The notes under the pieces: generated by a model
Databases searched by the model: none
Seen by the model: only the letters and a program-made list of their open reading frames with translations
Told to the model about the DNA's origin: nothing
NCBI GenBank assembly: GCA_030836185.1
Contig: JAURQH010000071.1
Span: 1 to 64,000 of the forward strand
From: Planctomycetota bacterium
Lineage (GTDB): Bacteria; Planctomycetota; Planctomycetia; Planctomycetales; Planctomycetaceae
Length of the DNA stretch: 64,000 bases
Direction: 5' to 3'
Translations under genes and position numbers: made by a program
Shown here: piece by piece, positions 17,753 through 26,591 of the stretch
How the letters are laid out: every line of letters begins with the position of its first letter
How positions within the stretch are numbered: the first letter of the stretch is position 1

Positions 17753-18547
17753 TCACAGTTCGACTTGAGCCAGCAAGGGAAGCCGTTCGCGGCTGGAAAC
17801 CACCACGCCCCCCGGCTTTTCGATAGTGATCGCAAACATGTACGGTCTTGCCACGTCCAACTTCGCCGCAATTGGCACAATGACCTCATCAGCGCCTGGC
17901 GGAATATCAAATACTCCACCGTCGATGGGGTATCTCTCGTCCTGTTGACTGTCGAAAATCCATAGCTGGTATTGGCTCTGTCTGGGGTCGTTGGCGGCTA
18001 ACCCTGTGAACCGCATGTAGCCTTCTTGTGCAGTATTGCTCCACACAACATCCCCAGCAGGAGATCGGGCCGCCTCGGCGTCAGTCACCGTCCAGTCCAC
18101 CCGTAGAGAGTCATCAACAGTTGCCAAGAGCTGAGCCCGAGCCTCGTTGGGCGTCAGTTGGGTAACCTGCGGACGATTCTTGAAACTGGGACCCATAAAG
18201 GCGATGAGTATTAGAGCAGCCGTTACCCAGCCGCCCCAGCTAGCGGCGTGTCTCATCCAGTCGCGTTGAGAGGTGTGCGTAGGTTCAACGACTGAGCGAG
18301 TAAAATCACCGCTTGGCATAGCCAACCGAATCTGCTGCTGCAGGTGGTCCGGTAGCTTTAACTGTGTCGCAGGTAGGGCTGACAATTCTATTTCGGCCGC
18401 CAGCACATCCATTTCGTCTGCTTGTACGTTGGGATGTTTGGCAGCTAGCTCAGTCAACTCATGCTGTTCACCTTGATCCAACCCAAACAGAGCTTGTTCA
18501 CCCATCAGTTTTAGAAGGCGATCGAAGTTGGACGATTCAGCCATCAT
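17753..18547 (-). CDS. Anti-sigma factor, RskA type
   Basis: 264 residues. The cytoplasmic part (about 1-105) has the anti-sigma zinc-less helical layout (FDRLLKLMGEQALFGLDQGE; DVLAAEIELSALPATQLKLP). One membrane segment (about 112-128, GWVTAALILIAFMGP) is followed by a periplasmic RskA C-terminal domain (YQLWIFDSQQDERYPIDGGV; ADEVIVPIAAKLDVARPYMFAITIEKPGGVVVSSRE). RskA proteins hold their ECF sigma factor at the membrane until released by signal-driven proteolysis. The ATG overlaps the sigma gene stop (ATGA), and the last codons of the sigma gene supply a perfect GGAGGT ribosome site. Translation is therefore coupled and the two proteins are made together. Confidence 0.85.
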   Translation of the reverse strand: MMAESSNFDRLLKLMGEQALFGLDQGEQHELTELAAKHPNVQADEMDVLAAEIELSALPATQLKLPDHLQQQIRLAMPSGDFTRSVVEPTHTSQRDWMRHAASWGGWVTAALILIAFMGPSFKNRPQVTQLTPNEARAQLLATVDDSLRVDWTVTDAEAARSPAGDVVWSNTAQEGYMRFTGLAANDPRQSQYQLWIFDSQQDERYPIDGGVFDIPPGADEVIVPIAAKLDVARPYMFAITIEKPGGVVVSSRERLPLLAQVEL

Positions 18548-19095
18548 AGGTCACCTCCTTTCACCGGCTTAGCCACTCCCACCAACGAACGCAACCGCAG
18601 CATGCCTCGGCGGGCATGGGATTTCACGGTTCCCAGTGACATTTTGATGTGCTCCGCAATCTGTGACTGGGACATGCCACGATCAATGGCGAGTTCAATG
18701 ACCCGCCGCTCATCGTCGCTAAGTTGTTGCATGATTTCACGAATTCGAGCTGCTTCGTCATTCACTTCTACGTTAGGCAAATCGTCGCTGGCTGGCTCGG
18801 GCACTTCTGTCAGTGGAGCTGTGTCGACCAACCGTTGTTGACGGCGACTGCGATCGATCAGGCGACGACGAGTGATCATGGCAATAAAGGTTGACTCTTC
18901 AGCTATGCTGGGATCGTAGCGGTGAGCGTTTTTCCAAATATCCATGAATACTTCCTGAACAACATCTTCAGCGTCTGCCTGGAGTGGGCAGCGTCGTTTG
19001 ACCAGCGCCCACACCAAGCCGCCATATCGGTTGAGACATTCATCCATGGCGGACTGATCGTTCGCCGCCACTTGCTGAAGGATGCTAGGTATCAC
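18544..19095 (-). CDS. ECF-type RNA polymerase sigma factor (SigK-like)
   Basis: 183 residues from a GTG at 19095, the first start after an in-frame TAG. Region 2 is at about 10-85: LVWALVKRRCPLQADAEDVV and QEVFMDIWKN for core and -10 recognition, then RRRLIDRSRR. Region 4 is at about 120-175: LSDDERRVIELAIDRGMSQS and QIAEHIKMSLGTVKSHARRG, the -35-recognising helix-turn-helix. There are no regions 1 or 3, as in ECF factors. The pairing with an RskA-type anti-sigma and an upstream fasciclin gene matches the SigK/ECF19 arrangement of mycobacteria. That is inference from organisation; no phylogeny was run. Confidence 0.88.
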   Translation of the reverse strand: MIPSILQQVAANDQSAMDECLNRYGGLVWALVKRRCPLQADAEDVVQEVFMDIWKNAHRYDPSIAEESTFIAMITRRRLIDRSRRQQRLVDTAPLTEVPEPASDDLPNVEVNDEAARIREIMQQLSDDERRVIELAIDRGMSQSQIAEHIKMSLGTVKSHARRGMLRLRSLVGVAKPVKGGDL

Positions 19096-19122
19096 CCGAA
19101 TATTTTCCTATCTATAAAGCCG

Positions 19123-19152
19123 GTCACGAAACCTGCCGTCAGGTTTCGTGAC
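19123..19152. promoter_or_regulatory. Perfect 13-bp inverted repeat between fasciclin and sigma genes
   Basis: GTCACGAAACCTG (19123-19135) and its exact complement CAGGTTTCGTGAC (19140-19152) flank a 4-base loop. It lies in the 94-bp gap between the fasciclin stop and the sigma start, with no T-run after it on the minus strand. It could be a partial terminator or RNA stabiliser that keeps fasciclin mRNA above sigma mRNA, or a binding site for a dimeric protein. Confidence 0.6.
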
Positions 19153-19189
19153 GCTTACGTTTCTCGCGTAACCTTACCCCACGCGTACC

Positions 19190-19936
19190 TTACATGGCCG
19201 CGTAGACTTGGTCGAGTGCACGACGGAGCGCCCAGGCTCGACTGTCCATGCAATGCATTTCATTTGCTTTATCCAATGATACCTGCAGATGGTCACGAAC
19301 ATTGGTTGGCATCTCGCCAGCGTATTCCGTCATCAAACGAGTAATGGCGAAAGAGTAGGTCATACAACACCGACCCGCGTGACCAACATTATATTGCGGA
19401 GCCCCCTGCGCAATGGCGGTTTCGATGACGTGGCGAGGCGACACCTGCGACGTCTTCTCCGGTGGTAGAATGACTGAGTCAATTACGTGAATGACACCAT
19501 TGGAAGTTTCAATGTCGGTCTTGATCACGGTTGCGTCATTGACCTTCACTTGGCCGTCTACCACCTTAATCGCGATGGTGGAACCCTCGACTGATTTCGC
19601 TTCCGATAGGCCGACCACGTCCTTTGCCAGCACTTTCCCTGGCACGACGTGATACGTCAGGATCTCAATCAATTTCTGCTTGTTCTCTGGCTTCAATAGA
19701 CCTTCAACAGTGCCATCTGGAAGTTTGGCGAACGCGTCGTTCGTGGGCGCGAAGACGGTGAAGGGCCCATCACCCTTCAGTGTTTCGACTAGTCCGGCTG
19801 CCTTCACGGCCGCAACGAGGGTGCTAAAACTTTCGTTCCCCGCAGCAACATCCACAATGTCCTTAGCAGAGACCGTGGTGGCGCTGACCACCAGCATGGC
19901 GACGACGGTCATGTGTTTTGCGTAGCGTGTGAGCAT
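19190..19936 (-). CDS. Secreted fasciclin (FAS1) domain protein
   Basis: 248 residues from the ATG at 19936, which has an AAGGAAAG ribosome site (a TTG at 19951 is an alternative). A signal peptide ([16 protein letters not shown], cut near 26) is followed by one FAS1 domain (about 30-165) with both conserved blocks: [20 protein letters not shown] (H1) and [13 protein letters not shown] (H2), and the [14 protein letters not shown] segment between. A further 80 residues ([20 protein letters not shown] to LDQVYAAM) contain two adjacent Cys (GRCCMTYSF) and are not part of the FAS1 fold. FAS1 domains mediate adhesion and matrix contacts. It is the first gene of the sigma/anti-sigma transcript and the natural candidate output of that regulator. 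Confidence 0.9.
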   Translation of the reverse strand: MLTRYAKHMTVVAMLVVSATTVSAKDIVDVAAGNESFSTLVAAVKAAGLVETLKGDGPFTVFAPTNDAFAKLPDGTVEGLLKPENKQKLIEILTYHVVPGKVLAKDVVGLSEAKSVEGSTIAIKVVDGQVKVNDATVIKTDIETSNGVIHVIDSVILPPEKTSQVSPRHVIETAIAQGAPQYNVGHAGRCCMTYSFAITRLMTEYAGEMPTNVRDHLQVSLDKANEMHCMDSRAWALRRALDQVYAAM

Positions 19937-20008
19937 TTTTCTTTCCTTCAATCTTGATAATTAGAGGGGCCGCTTTGGACGGCGGTTTTGCGAAACATCT
20001 ATTGTTGA

Positions 20009-20035
20009 ATTCGCACGGGCAGTGGGATTGGATGC
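20009..20035 (-). promoter_or_regulatory. Candidate ECF/SigK-type promoter of the fasciclin-sigma-RskA unit
   Basis: On the minus strand GCATCC (20035-20030), a 15-bp spacer and GCGAAT (20014-20009) precede the fasciclin ATG by about 70 bp. The hexamers differ by one base each from CCATCC and CCGAAT, which I recall as the mycobacterial SigK consensus with a slightly longer spacer. The match was found by eye and could be coincidence, but the position and the neighbouring SigK-like factor fit autoregulation. Confidence 0.45.
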
Positions 20036-20069
20036 AAAATTATTAAAAATGCCAGATTTCCCAAGGAAA

Positions 20070-21395
20070 TCATGCCTGTGGTTGCAAAAATTTAGAGCAA
20101 CTTATCAAGTAAATCTTCAACCCAACGCCTCTCTTTAAGACACAATTTGTGTCGGGTTGAGCTTGCGGATCGTTCAACAATGGCAGCAGTGATTGACCGT
20201 CGAGATTGTTCGGCGTATCCAGACCGCACAAGTCGATGAGAGTCGGATAGAGATCGATCAGGCTGACTGCCCGATCACAAGTTTGCCCGGCTTTGGTCAG
20301 ATTGGGGACACTGACGACAAGCGGGACGCGGGTCGCCTCTTCCCACAGAGTAAACTTGTGCCAATGGTGCTTCTCTCCGAGATGCTAACCGTGATCCGAC
20401 CAGAGAATAATGATTGTGTGATCGGCATGCGGACTCTTTTCTAACGCTGTGAGCAACTCTCCGACCATCGCATCGGCAAAGCTAATCGAAGCCAAGTACG
20501 CCTGCACGGCTTTCTTCCAGTGATTATTGGCTTTCAAATATTCCCATTCGTCACCGCGATACTCGGCCATCTTGCATCCCGCTTCAGGGATGTCATCGAG
20601 ATCATCATCGGGAACACGCGGTAACTCAACCTCATCCAAAGGATACAAATCGAAGTATTTCTTCGGGGCATACCACGGTAGATGCGGGCGAAAGATCCCC
20701 GTTGCGAGAAAGAAGGGCTGATCGTGCGATTGTTTAAGGAACCGCTTGGCCCAATCGACCATTTGGCCGTCTCCCATCTCTCTATCCGATTTTGACATCG
20801 CCCCCCAATCGAACTCTTTGGGATTGGCGGGAGGTCGTTTGCCGTTCTTGACGTTAGGAAGTTGATTCAGCGGAAATCCAGCGGGCCAATGAATCCCTTT
20901 GACGGGCAAGGTTTCCAACGATCCCGGACGATGCCAGTGATCGTCGAAGACCTGCAAAAAATACTCGTTCCACTGCTCGGGAGGATTGAAGCCCGGCGTG
21001 TGATGGAAGACTTTTCCACCTCCCGCGACCAGATAACCACCTCGCTGAAAACATTCCGGCAATGAGACAACCTCAGGCAGAGCAGGTCGCCACCACGCGC
21101 CATTATCATAAATCCCAGTCGTGGAAGGCCGAAGTCCCGTTAAAATCGCCGTCCGTGACGGATTACAAACCGGGGCAGGGCAATGCGCATTGTTGAACAA
21201 CATACCCCGCGCTGCCAATTTGTCGATGTTGGGTGTGTGGACTTCGGCGGAGTACCCTCCCAAACAGCCCACCCAATCGTTCATGTCATCAACCGCGATG
21301 AATAAGACATTGGGATGACGCTCCGCCGAGTGACAATCTGGAGACACAATGAGGCCTAATGTCATTATCAGAAAGAGAGATTGTAGCGAGGACAT
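20070..21395 (-). pseudogene. Sulfatase pseudogene (in-frame TAG and lost 3' end)
   Basis: The 336-residue open part has a signal peptide and a sulfatase N-domain: VLFIAVDDMNDWVGCLGGY with metal-binding Asp pair, and PVCNPSRTAILTG with the formylglycine Cys. It ends at TIIILWSDHG, where codon 20387-20385 is TAG. Reading through gives the canonical continuation HLGEKHHWHKFTLWEEATRV, then the LIDLYPTLIDLCGLD block, in the same frame. A Tyr codon (DHGYHLGE, as in the intact sulfatase at 53377) has therefore probably become TAG. Family similarity then stops after LLNDPQ near 20150, and the frame closes at 20070 in unrelated residues, losing the C-terminal subdomain. The protein is related to iduronate-2-sulfatase-like enzymes and is very probably inactive. 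Confidence 0.85.
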
Positions 21396-21419
21396 AACTC
21401 GTATCCATCAAAGGGACTT

Positions 21420-22853
21420 CTAATTCAGAACTCGTTCCGCAGCGGCTTCACCACTCGCGATTGAATCGGGGATCCCCACGCCGCGATACGCATTCCCGGC
21501 TAGTTCGAGGCCCGGCAGATCTGCGACTCGCGACTCAATTGAGGCAACGCGGTCGAGATGCCCGACGTGATACTGGGGCATCCCGTTCTGATACCGGACC
21601 ACTTCCGTAAAGTCCGGTTCGCCCGAGACACCTAACATCGCAGCCAATTCCTTGCGGACAGTCTCTTTCATCTCGTCATCCGCCAACTCCATCATTTCAG
21701 GGTGCATGGCTCCGCCAACAAAAGTTCGCAGTATCACTTTTCCTTCGGGAGCACGCCCTGGAAACTTTCGACTTGAAAAGCTGACTGCGATAATATTGCG
21801 TTTTTCGATTTCGGGGATCACCAAGCCGAAGGCATCGAGTGGGTGTTTGATGTCAGACAGGTTATGACCGGAAACAACAATGGCCGATGAGGCATATTCA
21901 ATCGAAGATAAATCTCCTGCCAATTCAGGACTAACGCCCGCCAACAACTCTGCCGCACGATGAGTGGGGAGGGCGAGGATCACCGCATCGAACTGTTCTG
22001 TTTCTCCACCGCCAATTATCACCGACCAGCCTTGTTCTGCTTGCTGTACTGATTTGATGGGACAGTCACTGCGTATTGTCGCAGAGGTCTCAATCTTCTC
22101 ACGCAGCCTGTCCAAAATCGATTGAATGCCGTTCTTGGGTGCCGTAAAGAGTCCGTAACGCGCTCCGCTTTCCGAGTTTTCTGCTTTGGATTGTTTTTTC
22201 GCTTGTGAGCGGCTCGCTTTGATCAGACTGCCGTATTGTTGCTCCTGATCGAGAAAGCGGGGCAGGGTGGCACGCAACGAAAGTTTCTCAGGGTCTGAGG
22301 TATAAATTCCTCCCACCAATGGTTGCACCAATCGTTCGAGCAACTCCTGCCCAAACCGGCGTTTCACAAATGAGGCCAATGATTCGTCTGAGGTATCGGA
22401 CGACTTCCTGGCAGGGAGAAACCTCTCCCATCCCATTCGCAACTTGCCTCCCCAACTGAAGATCGGACTCTTTAAGATCGGCCACACTTTGGCAGGGGAC
22501 AACAGCATGAATCCTTCCGGCACTTCAACCGGCTTGCCATCCTTGAGGACCAGCGATTTTCTCCATTTGTCGATGGTGGGAATCAGTTCGTTTTCCATTC
22601 CCAGACGCTGACAAAGAGCGACACCAGCAGGTTTGTTGGTGATAAACGAATCAGCCCCCAGTTCCACCAGATAATTGCCAATTTGTTGAGTGGCGATCAT
22701 CCCCCCGGTCCGAGACGCTGCCTCAAAAAGTGTCAGGTCGAGCCGACTTTCCATTGTTTTCGATAACTCAACCAACCGATGAGCAGCCGACAACCCGGAC
22801 AGACCACCACCCACAACAGCAACGCGGAAAATTGGTGCAGGTGTGTCGTTCAT
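21420..22853 (-). CDS. hemG: Protoporphyrinogen oxidase (oxygen-dependent, FAD)
   Basis: 477 residues from the ATG at 22853. An upstream start at 22907 would lie inside hemE and is less likely. The enzyme oxidises protoporphyrinogen IX (coproporphyrinogen III in some bacteria) in haem synthesis. The FAD Rossmann motif RVAVVGGGLSGLSAAHRL is at about 10-27, followed by GGMIATQQIGNYLVELGADS. The substrate-domain PLVGGIYTSDPEKLSLRATL and the C-terminal FAD clamp GLELAGNAYRGVGIPDSIAS are both canonical. The gene sits 7 bp behind hemE and is evidently translated from the same message. The same enzyme type is called HemY or PgoX in Gram-positives. Confidence 0.92.
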   Translation of the reverse strand: MNDTPAPIFRVAVVGGGLSGLSAAHRLVELSKTMESRLDLTLFEAASRTGGMIATQQIGNYLVELGADSFITNKPAGVALCQRLGMENELIPTIDKWRKSLVLKDGKPVEVPEGFMLLSPAKVWPILKSPIFSWGGKLRMGWERFLPARKSSDTSDESLASFVKRRFGQELLERLVQPLVGGIYTSDPEKLSLRATLPRFLDQEQQYGSLIKASRSQAKKQSKAENSESGARYGLFTAPKNGIQSILDRLREKIETSATIRSDCPIKSVQQAEQGWSVIIGGGETEQFDAVILALPTHRAAELLAGVSPELAGDLSSIEYASSAIVVSGHNLSDIKHPLDAFGLVIPEIEKRNIIAVSFSSRKFPGRAPEGKVILRTFVGGAMHPEMMELADDEMKETVRKELAAMLGVSGEPDFTEVVRYQNGMPQYHVGHLDRVASIESRVADLPGLELAGNAYRGVGIPDSIASGEAAAERVLN

Positions 22854-22860
22854 GGAGTCT

Positions 22861-23901
22861 CTACCTTGCTCCCAATTCGTGGACCATTTCCACCACGGCT
22901 TTGACATTGTCGGGGTTCATGTCGGGCATGACGCCGTGTCCCAAGTTAAAGATATGTCCGGGTCGGTTATCAGCCTGATCAAGAACATCCTGAATTCTCG
23001 CTTTTAACACTGGCAAATCGGCATAGATAGAAACCGGATCCAGATTTCCTTGCACACCTCGATCATGACCAACCAGCTCCCAGCCCTCTTTCAGGTTGAT
23101 GCGCCAATCGAGACCAATCACATCGCCACCTGCTGTCTTTTGAATGGGTAGCAAACAGGGATTGCCTGTTAAAAAGTTAATCACCGGAGTTCCCGGCGTG
23201 ATACCGTCAATCATCTTTTTCAGATACGGCAAGACATACCGCGTGTAATCACCAGGCGAGAGTGAACCAGCCCAACTATCAAAAATCTGAACCACCTGAC
23301 ACCCCGCGGCAATCTGGGCGTTCAAATAATCGATCAGACTCGGCACCAGTTTTTCCATCAACGACTGCCAAGCTGGCTCGTCGTTATACATGATACTTTT
23401 CGTTCGGACGTAATTTTTTGAGCTCCCCCCTTCAATGGCATAAGAAGCCAAAGTAAAGGGCGCGCCAGCAAAGCCAATCAACGGAATATCGGCCGGAAGT
23501 TGTTTACGAATCAGCTTGACAGCATCGAACACATAGCCAAGGTCGGCAATGTTTTCGACGGCCTTCACTCGGTCAATCTCGCCAGCAGCCATGATCGGAT
23601 TATGAATCACGGGCCCCTCGCCTTTGACATACTCCAGATCAAATCCCATCGGCTGCAGAATCGGCAATAAGTCGGCAAACAGAATTGCCGCGTCAACGCC
23701 GAGCACCGATTGAGCCGTCAGTGTCACCTCGGCAGCAAGTTCCGGAGTTTGGCACAGTTCGAGAAATGTCACTTTACTGCGAACAGCCATGTATTCCGGC
23801 AGATAGCGCCCCGCTTGGCGCATAATCCACAGGGGAGTGGTATCGACCGGTTCTCGACGAACCGCCTTCATAAAACGGCTGTTTTGTAATTCGGGTGTCA
23901 T
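22861..23901 (-). CDS. hemE: Uroporphyrinogen decarboxylase
   Basis: 346 residues, standard length. It removes four carboxyl groups from uroporphyrinogen III to give coproporphyrinogen III in the cytoplasm. Signature 1 appears near the N-terminus ([20 protein letters not shown]), carrying the Arg pair and the substrate-binding loop. [20 protein letters not shown] and [20 protein letters not shown] follow, and the C-terminal [19 protein letters not shown] supplies the conserved His. The ATG is at 23901. It is the middle gene of hemD-hemE-hemG, with gaps of 59 bp and 7 bp. Confidence 0.96.
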   Translation of the reverse strand: MTPELQNSRFMKAVRREPVDTTPLWIMRQAGRYLPEYMAVRSKVTFLELCQTPELAAEVTLTAQSVLGVDAAILFADLLPILQPMGFDLEYVKGEGPVIHNPIMAAGEIDRVKAVENIADLGYVFDAVKLIRKQLPADIPLIGFAGAPFTLASYAIEGGSSKNYVRTKSIMYNDEPAWQSLMEKLVPSLIDYLNAQIAAGCQVVQIFDSWAGSLSPGDYTRYVLPYLKKMIDGITPGTPVINFLTGNPCLLPIQKTAGGDVIGLDWRINLKEGWELVGHDRGVQGNLDPVSIYADLPVLKARIQDVLDQADNRPGHIFNLGHGVMPDMNPDNVKAVVEMVHELGAR

Positions 23902-23960
23902 ACATCAAGTCCTTATTTCTCAAAGGATTCTAGCATGACGGGCCAGCTCGCGAAACGGTA

Positions 23961-24773
23961 TCACCCCGCAGACATCATCTCCATCGCACCACGTACCAAC
24001 GGGCCCATTTTCGGGGGAGACGCTTCAAAATCGACCTTCAGACCGTTTTCGACAAGTGTCTCAGAGCAGGTCGGTCCGACAGAACAAATGCGACTATGCA
24101 CGACTGAGTTCCGAAACTCTTCCGGATGGCCCAGTTCTTCTGCAACTTGCAGGACATGCCGTATCTGCTGAGCCGACGTGAACATTAATACGTCAAAGGG
24201 ATTTTTGATCTGTTCATTGATCGCATTTTCCAGTGGACCTCGATCCAACGGCAAATCCCAACGATAGACAATGACCGATTCGACTTCGGCACCAGAATCT
24301 CTCAAACTCTGCAAGAACTGCTCATTCGAGATGCCATATTCCTGGACGGCAACTCGCTTCCCAGACAGGTCGAGTTCCTGCCGCATCGCAGCAAGCATTT
24401 CTCGCCAGGTATTCGGCTCGGGAGTGCGGACATGAATCGGCACATCCCACTCTTTGAGAACAGCGGTCGGTTTCGGACCTCGCACAACAATCGTCAGGTT
24501 GTGTAGTGCAGCCAAAAATTGTTCCCCAGAGAACTTGGTGCCAATCGCGTCTGCCATATGTCGAGTTCCCACACCCGTCATGAGCACAAGAATATCGATC
24601 TCACTGGCAAAAAGCCTCTCTGCGAATTCGAGAGTTGCCGTTTGTTGATCGAGAGGAATCTCACGCATGGACGGTGCGTTCGTCGGGATTCCACCAAATT
24701 TTTCGATGAGCTTGCCAATTTCGCTGGCACGACGGCTCTCGAAAGTGCAAATACGCGGGGCAGAATGAATCAT
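23961..24773 (-). CDS. hemD: Uroporphyrinogen-III synthase
   Basis: 270 residues, the usual size. It cyclises hydroxymethylbilane with inversion of ring D. HemD is poorly conserved in general. Here the two-lobed layout is recognisable: ICTFESRRASEIGKLIEKFG at the start, DILVLMTGVGTRHMADAIG and VVRGPKPTAVLKEWDVPI in the first lobe, then QEYGISNEQFLQSLRDSGAE and DVLMFTSAQQIRHVLQVAEE, ending with a KMGPLVRGAMEMM tail typical of HemD (usually P-T-x-x-x-L). Directly preceding hemE and hemG on the same strand supports the call. The ATG at 24773 lies just downstream of a TATAAT promoter. Confidence 0.88.
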   Translation of the reverse strand: MIHSAPRICTFESRRASEIGKLIEKFGGIPTNAPSMREIPLDQQTATLEFAERLFASEIDILVLMTGVGTRHMADAIGTKFSGEQFLAALHNLTIVVRGPKPTAVLKEWDVPIHVRTPEPNTWREMLAAMRQELDLSGKRVAVQEYGISNEQFLQSLRDSGAEVESVIVYRWDLPLDRGPLENAINEQIKNPFDVLMFTSAQQIRHVLQVAEELGHPEEFRNSVVHSRICSVGPTCSETLVENGLKVDFEASPPKMGPLVRGAMEMMSAG

Positions 24774-24794
24774 GATTCGGTTCCTTGTTGGACC

Positions 24795-24823
24795 ATTATA
24801 CTAAGGACACAGGAACTGTTCAT
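24795..24823 (-). promoter_or_regulatory. Sigma-70 promoter of the hemDEG operon
   Basis: On the minus strand a perfect -10 TATAAT (24800-24795) follows TGAACA (16-bp spacer; four of six match TTGACA). The first transcribed base would fall about 15 nt before the hemD ATG, giving a short leader with AAGGAA as ribosome site. Confidence 0.55.
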
Positions 24824-25391
24824 GCTTTACATCGCTGGGCAAATAGAAAATCATGGAAGACGATTGCCGAGAATCTTATGCAGCGCAAAAAAGAAACCTC
24901 GCCCAGGGTAGTCGACCGGAAGCAAAGGCGCTCGCCCGGAAAGGTATCCACACAGATACACTCCGGCTTTACCTCCGGCCGAACTACACCCAGAAGACGA
25001 GGTAACTATTCAGTCATCATCCGTGGGCCTTCCAATGATGACTGTCTTCCACACACAAGGGAGGGTAATTGCATTTGCCGTACCACCTTGAAAATAATTC
25101 TCGTATTTCTCGTTAATCACTACTGTGATAGAGTTTACAACATATTAAAAAAACTCGATATCATCTTTGTGTCGCTCAGATGACCATCAGGCAGGCATTG
25201 TTTGCACATTCGCTGCGCTCATCGAGCCTGATAATTCAGATCAGCCACTTTTGACATGTCGCGAACCCATCGGGGAATCAAATTGCGTCGTCTGATACGA
25301 CGAAGAATTCGTCAAGCTGACTTGCCGAGATCACAAAAAGTCCGCATGATCGACCAATCAATTGGCAGACTGTGGTGAGGGAATAGTCACG
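24824..25391. other. Gene-free stretch between hemD and the metallo-hydrolase gene
   Basis: I see no protein-like frame, tRNA or terminator here. Frames that are open are rich in Arg, Ser and Thr and resemble random translation. A small 6-bp stem (CGTCGT-ctgat-ACGACG, 25286-25302) is the only fold noticed. The right end must contain the leader of the gene at 25392. Confidence 0.4.
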
Positions 25392-26183
25392 ATGACAAAT
25401 ACTGCGATTCCAAGGATGACCCTCATGGGAACGTCCACGAGCGTTGGAGTTCCCATCGTTGGCTGTGATTGCGCAGTGTGTACTTCGACAGACCCCAAAA
25501 ATCATCGCTTCAGAACCTCTGTCCTGGTGAATGCTCCCGAGGGCAACCTCGTCATCGATACTCCTCCCGAGTTACGGTTGCAATTAATTCGGGAAAAAGT
25601 CTCACTGGTTCATGCCGCACTTTTCACTCACGGCCATGCCGACCACATTTACGGCCTGGACGACCTTCGCATTTTCGGATATCGCCTTAAGCAGGATATT
25701 CCACTGTATTGCGAGCCGATGGTCGAGGGGCATTTGCGAAAGGCTTTTTACTACTGCTTCGAAGCACCAAAATTCAATTCTCACCACTTCGCAGTACCTC
25801 AATTGACATTTGACAACATCGGACTGGAACCATTTGATTTACTCGGTTTGAAGATCATTCCCATCCGGTTGATGCATGGGAAGATGCCGGTACTCGGCTT
25901 TCGGATCAATAATGTCGCGTTTTGCACCGATGTCAGCGAGATACCCGAGGAGAGCTGGGAGAAGCTGAAAGGACTCGACACTTTGGTAATTGACGCACTT
26001 CGAGATGAACCGCACCCCACACATTTTTCGGTGGACCAAAGTCTCGAAGCCATCGAAAAGCTGAACCCCAAGCGTGCTTATTTGACACACATCTCGCACA
26101 CACTGGAATATACAGAATTGAACAATCGCTTACCCGATCACATAGAGCCGGCTTACGATGGATTGCAGATTGAGCTGAACTGA
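25392..26183 (+). CDS. PhnP-like metallo-beta-lactamase-fold hydrolase
   Basis: 263 residues from the ATG at 25392 (a longer frame from 25362 has no supporting ribosome site). Binuclear-metal motifs are in order: LMGTSTSVGVPIVGCDCAVC at the start, with two Cys close together as in PhnP proteins that carry a structural zinc; then LFTHGHADHIYGLDDLRIF (the HxHxDH motif, about 83-88); RLMHGKMPVLGFRIN; CTDVSEIPEE; and THISHTLEYTELNN near the C-terminus. PhnP hydrolyses cyclic ribose phosphates in phosphonate breakdown, but this wider family also includes LipB-linked and housekeeping phosphodiesterases and no phn genes are near. Call it a cyclic-phosphate-type phosphodiesterase, substrate unknown. 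Confidence 0.85.
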   Translation: MTNTAIPRMTLMGTSTSVGVPIVGCDCAVCTSTDPKNHRFRTSVLVNAPEGNLVIDTPPELRLQLIREKVSLVHAALFTHGHADHIYGLDDLRIFGYRLKQDIPLYCEPMVEGHLRKAFYYCFEAPKFNSHHFAVPQLTFDNIGLEPFDLLGLKIIPIRLMHGKMPVLGFRINNVAFCTDVSEIPEESWEKLKGLDTLVIDALRDEPHPTHFSVDQSLEAIEKLNPKRAYLTHISHTLEYTELNNRLPDHIEPAYDGLQIELN

Positions 26184-26213
26184 TCAATTTGGACTCACTC
26201 ATGGAGACCATTC

Positions 26214-26591
26214 GTGCAGACTCACGAACGACAGATGCTGGCATTCGCGAACCTCGCTGGTGAATCACGCCGCAAACACCAGGAACAGGGAGAACTACGA
26301 TTCCTGTTGCTCACTGGAGCAGCCGCTTGCAAAGGAGGCTTTTCAAATGTGACTCGTCATTGCTATCAACGTGCCATCACGTTAAATCCTCACCATATGA
26401 TCGCCAAGTATGAATCATACGAGGAGGCATTCCGCTCCGATGACTTCCTCTTATTGATCAATCGACTGGATCGCTTTTGCACCTACGAACACGCCGAACT
26501 ATTGTTGGAGAACATTCATCCCAGTTGGGAGACGGAGGGCTCCAAAGAAGTCGAAGCAACATGTCTCGTCAAACTGAATGCAACTGATTAG
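26214..26591 (+). CDS. Hypothetical protein
   Basis: 125 residues starting at a GTG (26214), with an ATG at 26235 as an alternative. It is soluble, with no signal peptide. It contains FLLLTGAAACKGGFSNVTRH, CYQRAITLNPHHMIAKYESY and EAFRSDDFLLLINRLDRFC. The middle phrase resembles one tetratricopeptide-type helix pair (A-x-x-L-x-P), but there is only one unit. It follows the metallo-hydrolase gene by 30 bp on the same strand and probably shares its message. The last codon overlaps the stop codon of the convergent gene at 26588. I do not recognise a family; it reads like a real, compact planctomycetal protein. Confidence 0.65.
   Translation: MQTHERQMLAFANLAGESRRKHQEQGELRFLLLTGAAACKGGFSNVTRHCYQRAITLNPHHMIAKYESYEEAFRSDDFLLLINRLDRFCTYEHAELLLENIHPSWETEGSKEVEATCLVKLNATD

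Noticed and set aside
24785-25183. 132-codon plus-strand frame upstream of the metallo-hydrolase
   Set aside because: It overlaps the hemD promoter, has random-looking composition and no family resemblance.
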